Shown here in pieces: positions 61,074-64,000 of a DNA stretch of 64,000 nt. The notes under the pieces were generated by a model that made no database searches, was not told the DNA's origin, and saw only the letters and a list, made by a program, of their open reading frames with translations. The position numbers were made by a program, and so were the translations under genes. This DNA is from Bacteroidota bacterium. Its GTDB lineage: Bacteria > Bacteroidota > Bacteroidia > Bacteroidales > WCHB1-69. How positions within the stretch are numbered: position 1 is the stretch's first letter; each line of letters opens with the position of its first letter. The stretch is taken from contig JAKPTX010000140.1 of the NCBI GenBank assembly GCA_029570835.1, positions 1-64,000 on the forward strand. The letters are read 5' to 3'.

Positions 61074-61874
61074 ATGAGTCAATATGGAATTGTTAATTTG
61101 TCTCTGATCTGCATGAGAGCGGAGCCTTCACACCGAGCGGAACTGGTGAATCAGATGCTTTTTGGAGAGCCCTACGAAGTGCTGGAAAAAAAGGGGGATT
61201 GGCTCAGGGTGAACACCTGTTTCTACCCTTATGAAGGATGGATTGATGCGAATTTATTTGCACCTATGACTGAGAGTGAGTACCAAGAGTATATGAACTC
61301 TCCAAGAGAAGTAGTTACAAATGACACCGAAATTTTCACTGATTTAAGAATCAGGCTTCCTTTTCGAGTTTTCCTGGGATCTCAATACCCTAAAAGCAGA
61401 GATCCTTTCTTCTATCTTGGAGAAACAAAATATGAATTAACATATCCTTCTTTAGAGAAAAAAAAGAAAGTTCCACCACGTCAAACAGTTATTGAAAGCG
61501 CATACCTACTCACCAGGGCTCCCTACCTGTGGGGAGGTAAAACCATAGCTGGAATCGATTGCTCCGGATTGGTACAAGTATGCTTTCAAGCCGCCGGAAT
61601 TTTACTCCCCCGGGATGCATCCCAACAGGCATTAATTGGAGAATCTATTGACTTTATTGAGGAAGCTCGCGAAGGAGATTTGGTTTTCTTTGATAATGAA
61701 GAGGGAAAGATTACCCATGTTGGAATCATCTGTGAACTGAACAGAGTTGTTCATGCTTCCGGATTTGTAAAGATAGAGCGGATTGACCAACATGGAATCT
61801 ATAGTTATGACTTAAAAAAATACACCCATAAACTGAGAGTTATCAAACGCATCATTCCGGACAAAAAGAAATAA
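61074..61874 (+). CDS. NlpC/P60 peptidase with SH3-like N-terminal domain
   Basis: 266 aa; APYLWGGKTIAGIDCSGLVQVCFQAAGILLPRDASQQ, GDLVFFDNEEGKITHVGII. Confidence 0.92.
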   Translation: MSQYGIVNLSLICMRAEPSHRAELVNQMLFGEPYEVLEKKGDWLRVNTCFYPYEGWIDANLFAPMTESEYQEYMNSPREVVTNDTEIFTDLRIRLPFRVFLGSQYPKSRDPFFYLGETKYELTYPSLEKKKKVPPRQTVIESAYLLTRAPYLWGGKTIAGIDCSGLVQVCFQAAGILLPRDASQQALIGESIDFIEEAREGDLVFFDNEEGKITHVGIICELNRVVHASGFVKIERIDQHGIYSYDLKKYTHKLRVIKRIIPDKKK

Positions 61875-61878
61875 GATT

Positions 61879-62430
61879 ATGTTTATTCGTGGAGAGAAAT
61901 TGTGTTTGCGTGCCTTGGAACCTACTGATGTAGAGCTGCTTTACCGATGGGAGAATGATCCTGCAATCTGGAAAATCAGTCAGACACAAAAACCTTTTTC
62001 GCACTATACCTTGCAAATGTTTGTGGAAGCCTCCATAGAGGATCTGAATAAAACCGGTCAACTTCGCTTGATGGTGGATTTGCTACCGGAAGAAGCAGAC
62101 CAAATACCTCAAACTATCGGCATTGTGGATATTTTTGAGTATGACCCCTTTCATCAAAAAGCAGGTTTGGGAATCTTAATCCATCAGGATTACAGGGGAA
62201 ATCAATATGCCCATGAGCTGCTGGAACTTACTTTAGAGTACCTGTTTTCCACCTTGCTTCTTCATCAGGTTTACTGTAATATTCAGGAGAATAACGAGAT
62301 TAGCCTCAACCTGTTCAAAAAACATGGTTTTCAAATTGTAGGACTACAAAAGGATTGGATTAGAACGGCTCAAGGATTTCAAAACGTTTATTTGTTACAA
62401 TTAATCAATGAAAAAGAAAAAACACAATAG
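61879..62430 (+). CDS. GNAT-family N-acetyltransferase
   Basis: 183 aa; LCLRALEPTDVELLYRWENDPAIW, GLGILIHQDYRGNQYAHELLELTLEYLF. Confidence 0.88.
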   Translation: MFIRGEKLCLRALEPTDVELLYRWENDPAIWKISQTQKPFSHYTLQMFVEASIEDLNKTGQLRLMVDLLPEEADQIPQTIGIVDIFEYDPFHQKAGLGILIHQDYRGNQYAHELLELTLEYLFSTLLLHQVYCNIQENNEISLNLFKKHGFQIVGLQKDWIRTAQGFQNVYLLQLINEKEKTQ

Positions 62431-63448
62431 AAAGTTATGGATTGGGATTGTTGTTGGAGTGCTTCTTTTGGGAATTTTAGGGCTCTTTATGCTCTATCAA
62501 ATCCTTTTTGCACCCAACGGAAAGCAACTTTCAGAACCTATCCATATTACTAAAAATACTGATTATCAGGGAGTTGTTAAGCAAATCACTGAACTAGGAG
62601 CAGTCAAAAATATCAACACCTTCAATATTGTAGCCCGCCTGCTTAAATATGACCTACATGTCAAAAAGGGTAAATATCATTTTGAAGAGGGAGAATCCAA
62701 CCTGGATATGGTTCGCAAACTGCGAAGAGGACAACATTATCCTATTAATTTTACTTTTAACAATGTTCGGACTAAAGAGCAGTTAATCGAAAAAATTGGG
62801 GACAAATTTTTGTTTGATGTTCAGGATTTTGCGCAACTACTTCAGGATCAAGATTTTCTACAAAACTACGGCTGCGATACACTTACCGTTTTGACCCTGT
62901 TTCTTCCCGATACTTACGAGTTTTTCTACGACCTGGAAGCGGAAGAGTTTTTCGATCGCATTTACCGTTTATATCGCGAATTCTGGACTCCTTCCCGGAA
63001 AGAAAGAGCCGCAGAACTCAATCTGACCCCTCAGGAAGTCTCTATCCTGGCTTCCATTGTGGAAGAGGAGAACCACAGAGAGAAAGAGAAAGGATTGATT
63101 GCCGGATTGTATATCAACCGACTTCAAAAAGGGATGAAACTGCAAGCGGATCCCACTGTAAAGTTTGCTTTGGGTGATTTTTCCATTAAGAGAATCTTGC
63201 ACAGAGACTTAGAAGTTGAATCTCCATACAATACTTACCTCCACTTCGGGTTACCTCCCGGACCGCTACGTATTCCGGAGAAATCGACCTTAGATTCCGT
63301 CTTGTATCACCAAGCACATCCATATTTATTCATGTGTGCCAAGGATGATTTGTCCGGTTATCACAACTTTGCCAGAACGGATCGGGAACATCAAAACAAT
63401 GCTGCCAAATACCATCGGGCGTTAAATCGTCTAAAACAGAGACCATGA
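62408..63448 (+). CDS. mltG: Endolytic transglycosylase MltG
   Basis: 346 aa; LTPQEVSILASIVEEENHREKEKGLIAGLYINRLQKGMKLQADPTVKFALG, YNTYLHFGLPPGPLRIP. Confidence 0.95.
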   Translation: MKKKKHNRKLWIGIVVGVLLLGILGLFMLYQILFAPNGKQLSEPIHITKNTDYQGVVKQITELGAVKNINTFNIVARLLKYDLHVKKGKYHFEEGESNLDMVRKLRRGQHYPINFTFNNVRTKEQLIEKIGDKFLFDVQDFAQLLQDQDFLQNYGCDTLTVLTLFLPDTYEFFYDLEAEEFFDRIYRLYREFWTPSRKERAAELNLTPQEVSILASIVEEENHREKEKGLIAGLYINRLQKGMKLQADPTVKFALGDFSIKRILHRDLEVESPYNTYLHFGLPPGPLRIPEKSTLDSVLYHQAHPYLFMCAKDDLSGYHNFARTDREHQNNAAKYHRALNRLKQRP

Positions 63449-64000
63449 GAGAGATTATTGACAAATTAGCTTCGGAACGCCGGCTGACAAAACAGGAGTG
63501 GGTTGCTGTTATTGAGAATAGGACTCCCGAGTTGGCTGAATATCTGTTTAAAAAAGCACGTCAGGAGCAAGCTAAACACTATGGCAATGAGATCTTTATA
63601 CGGGGATTAATCGAGTTTACGAACTATTGCCGTAACAACTGCTTCTACTGCGGAATCAGAGCAGGTAACCGAAATATAGAGCGCTACCGCTTAACCAAAG
63701 AGGAGATTCTGGAGTGTTGTGAACTGGGAGATCAGATCGGATTCAGGACTTTTGTGCTTCAGGGTGGAGAGGATATGCATTTCACTACTGACGAGATGCT
63801 GGATATCATCACCAATATCAAGAAGCGTTACCCTGAGCATGCCCTCACACTTTCTGTAGGAGAACGGGATTATGATACTTACCTGGCCTTCTTCAATGCC
63901 GGTGCGGATCGTTATTTATTGCGCCATGAAACAGCCAATAAGGAACATTATGATTCACTCCATCCCAAAGCATTATCTCACGCCAGAAGAAGGGAGTGTT
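63445..64000 (+). CDS. hydE: [FeFe] hydrogenase maturation radical SAM protein HydE, 5' part (runs off right edge)
   Basis: MREIIDKLASERRLTKQEWVAVIENR...FIRGLIEFTNYCRNNCFYCGIRAGNRNIERYRLTKEEI...LQGGEDMHFTTDEM; CxxxCxxC present; starts in an ATGA overlap with mltG. Confidence 0.88.
   Translation, partial: MREIIDKLASERRLTKQEWVAVIENRTPELAEYLFKKARQEQAKHYGNEIFIRGLIEFTNYCRNNCFYCGIRAGNRNIERYRLTKEEILECCELGDQIGFRTFVLQGGEDMHFTTDEMLDIITNIKKRYPEHALTLSVGERDYDTYLAFFNAGADRYLLRHETANKEHYDSLHPKALSHARRREC

Overview
This 64 kb window comes from an AT-rich Bacteroidetes (probably Bacteroidales) chromosome. The evidence is TAnnTTTG-type promoters, a T9SS C-terminal sorting domain, an Nqr operon, TonB-dependent receptors and DUF4476/DUF4249/TlpA-like families. 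Most of it is core genome: tyrS, eno, nqrABCD, a 13-gene block of the S10/spc ribosomal-protein cluster, glnS, gmk, nadD, uvrC, fabG, pssA, holB, mltG and the start of hydE. Accessory content includes an IS1182-like transposase at the left edge, a 2279-aa tandem-repeat T9SS surface protein, a GDP-heptose/glycosyltransferase cluster and a DUF4249/TonB receptor pair. Four observations stand out. (1) Three intergenic repeat islands (about 21.2, 40.1 and 59.1 kb) carry four copies of what looks like an undescribed composite element: a GGGGGGCAG box, a nearly fixed 30/31-nt spacer, then a CCCCACTC box, embedded in ATTTCGG / CGGAAGG / AATTACG short repeats. (2) The S10-spc superoperon is cut at both ends (rplV to rpsE only), with a candidate promoter and terminator of its own. 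(3) nqrE and nqrF are absent where they are expected, and eno follows nqrD directly. (4) A G9 tract lies inside a surface lipoprotein ORF and could be phase-variable. No searches were run. Family names are from recognition of the translated sequence.
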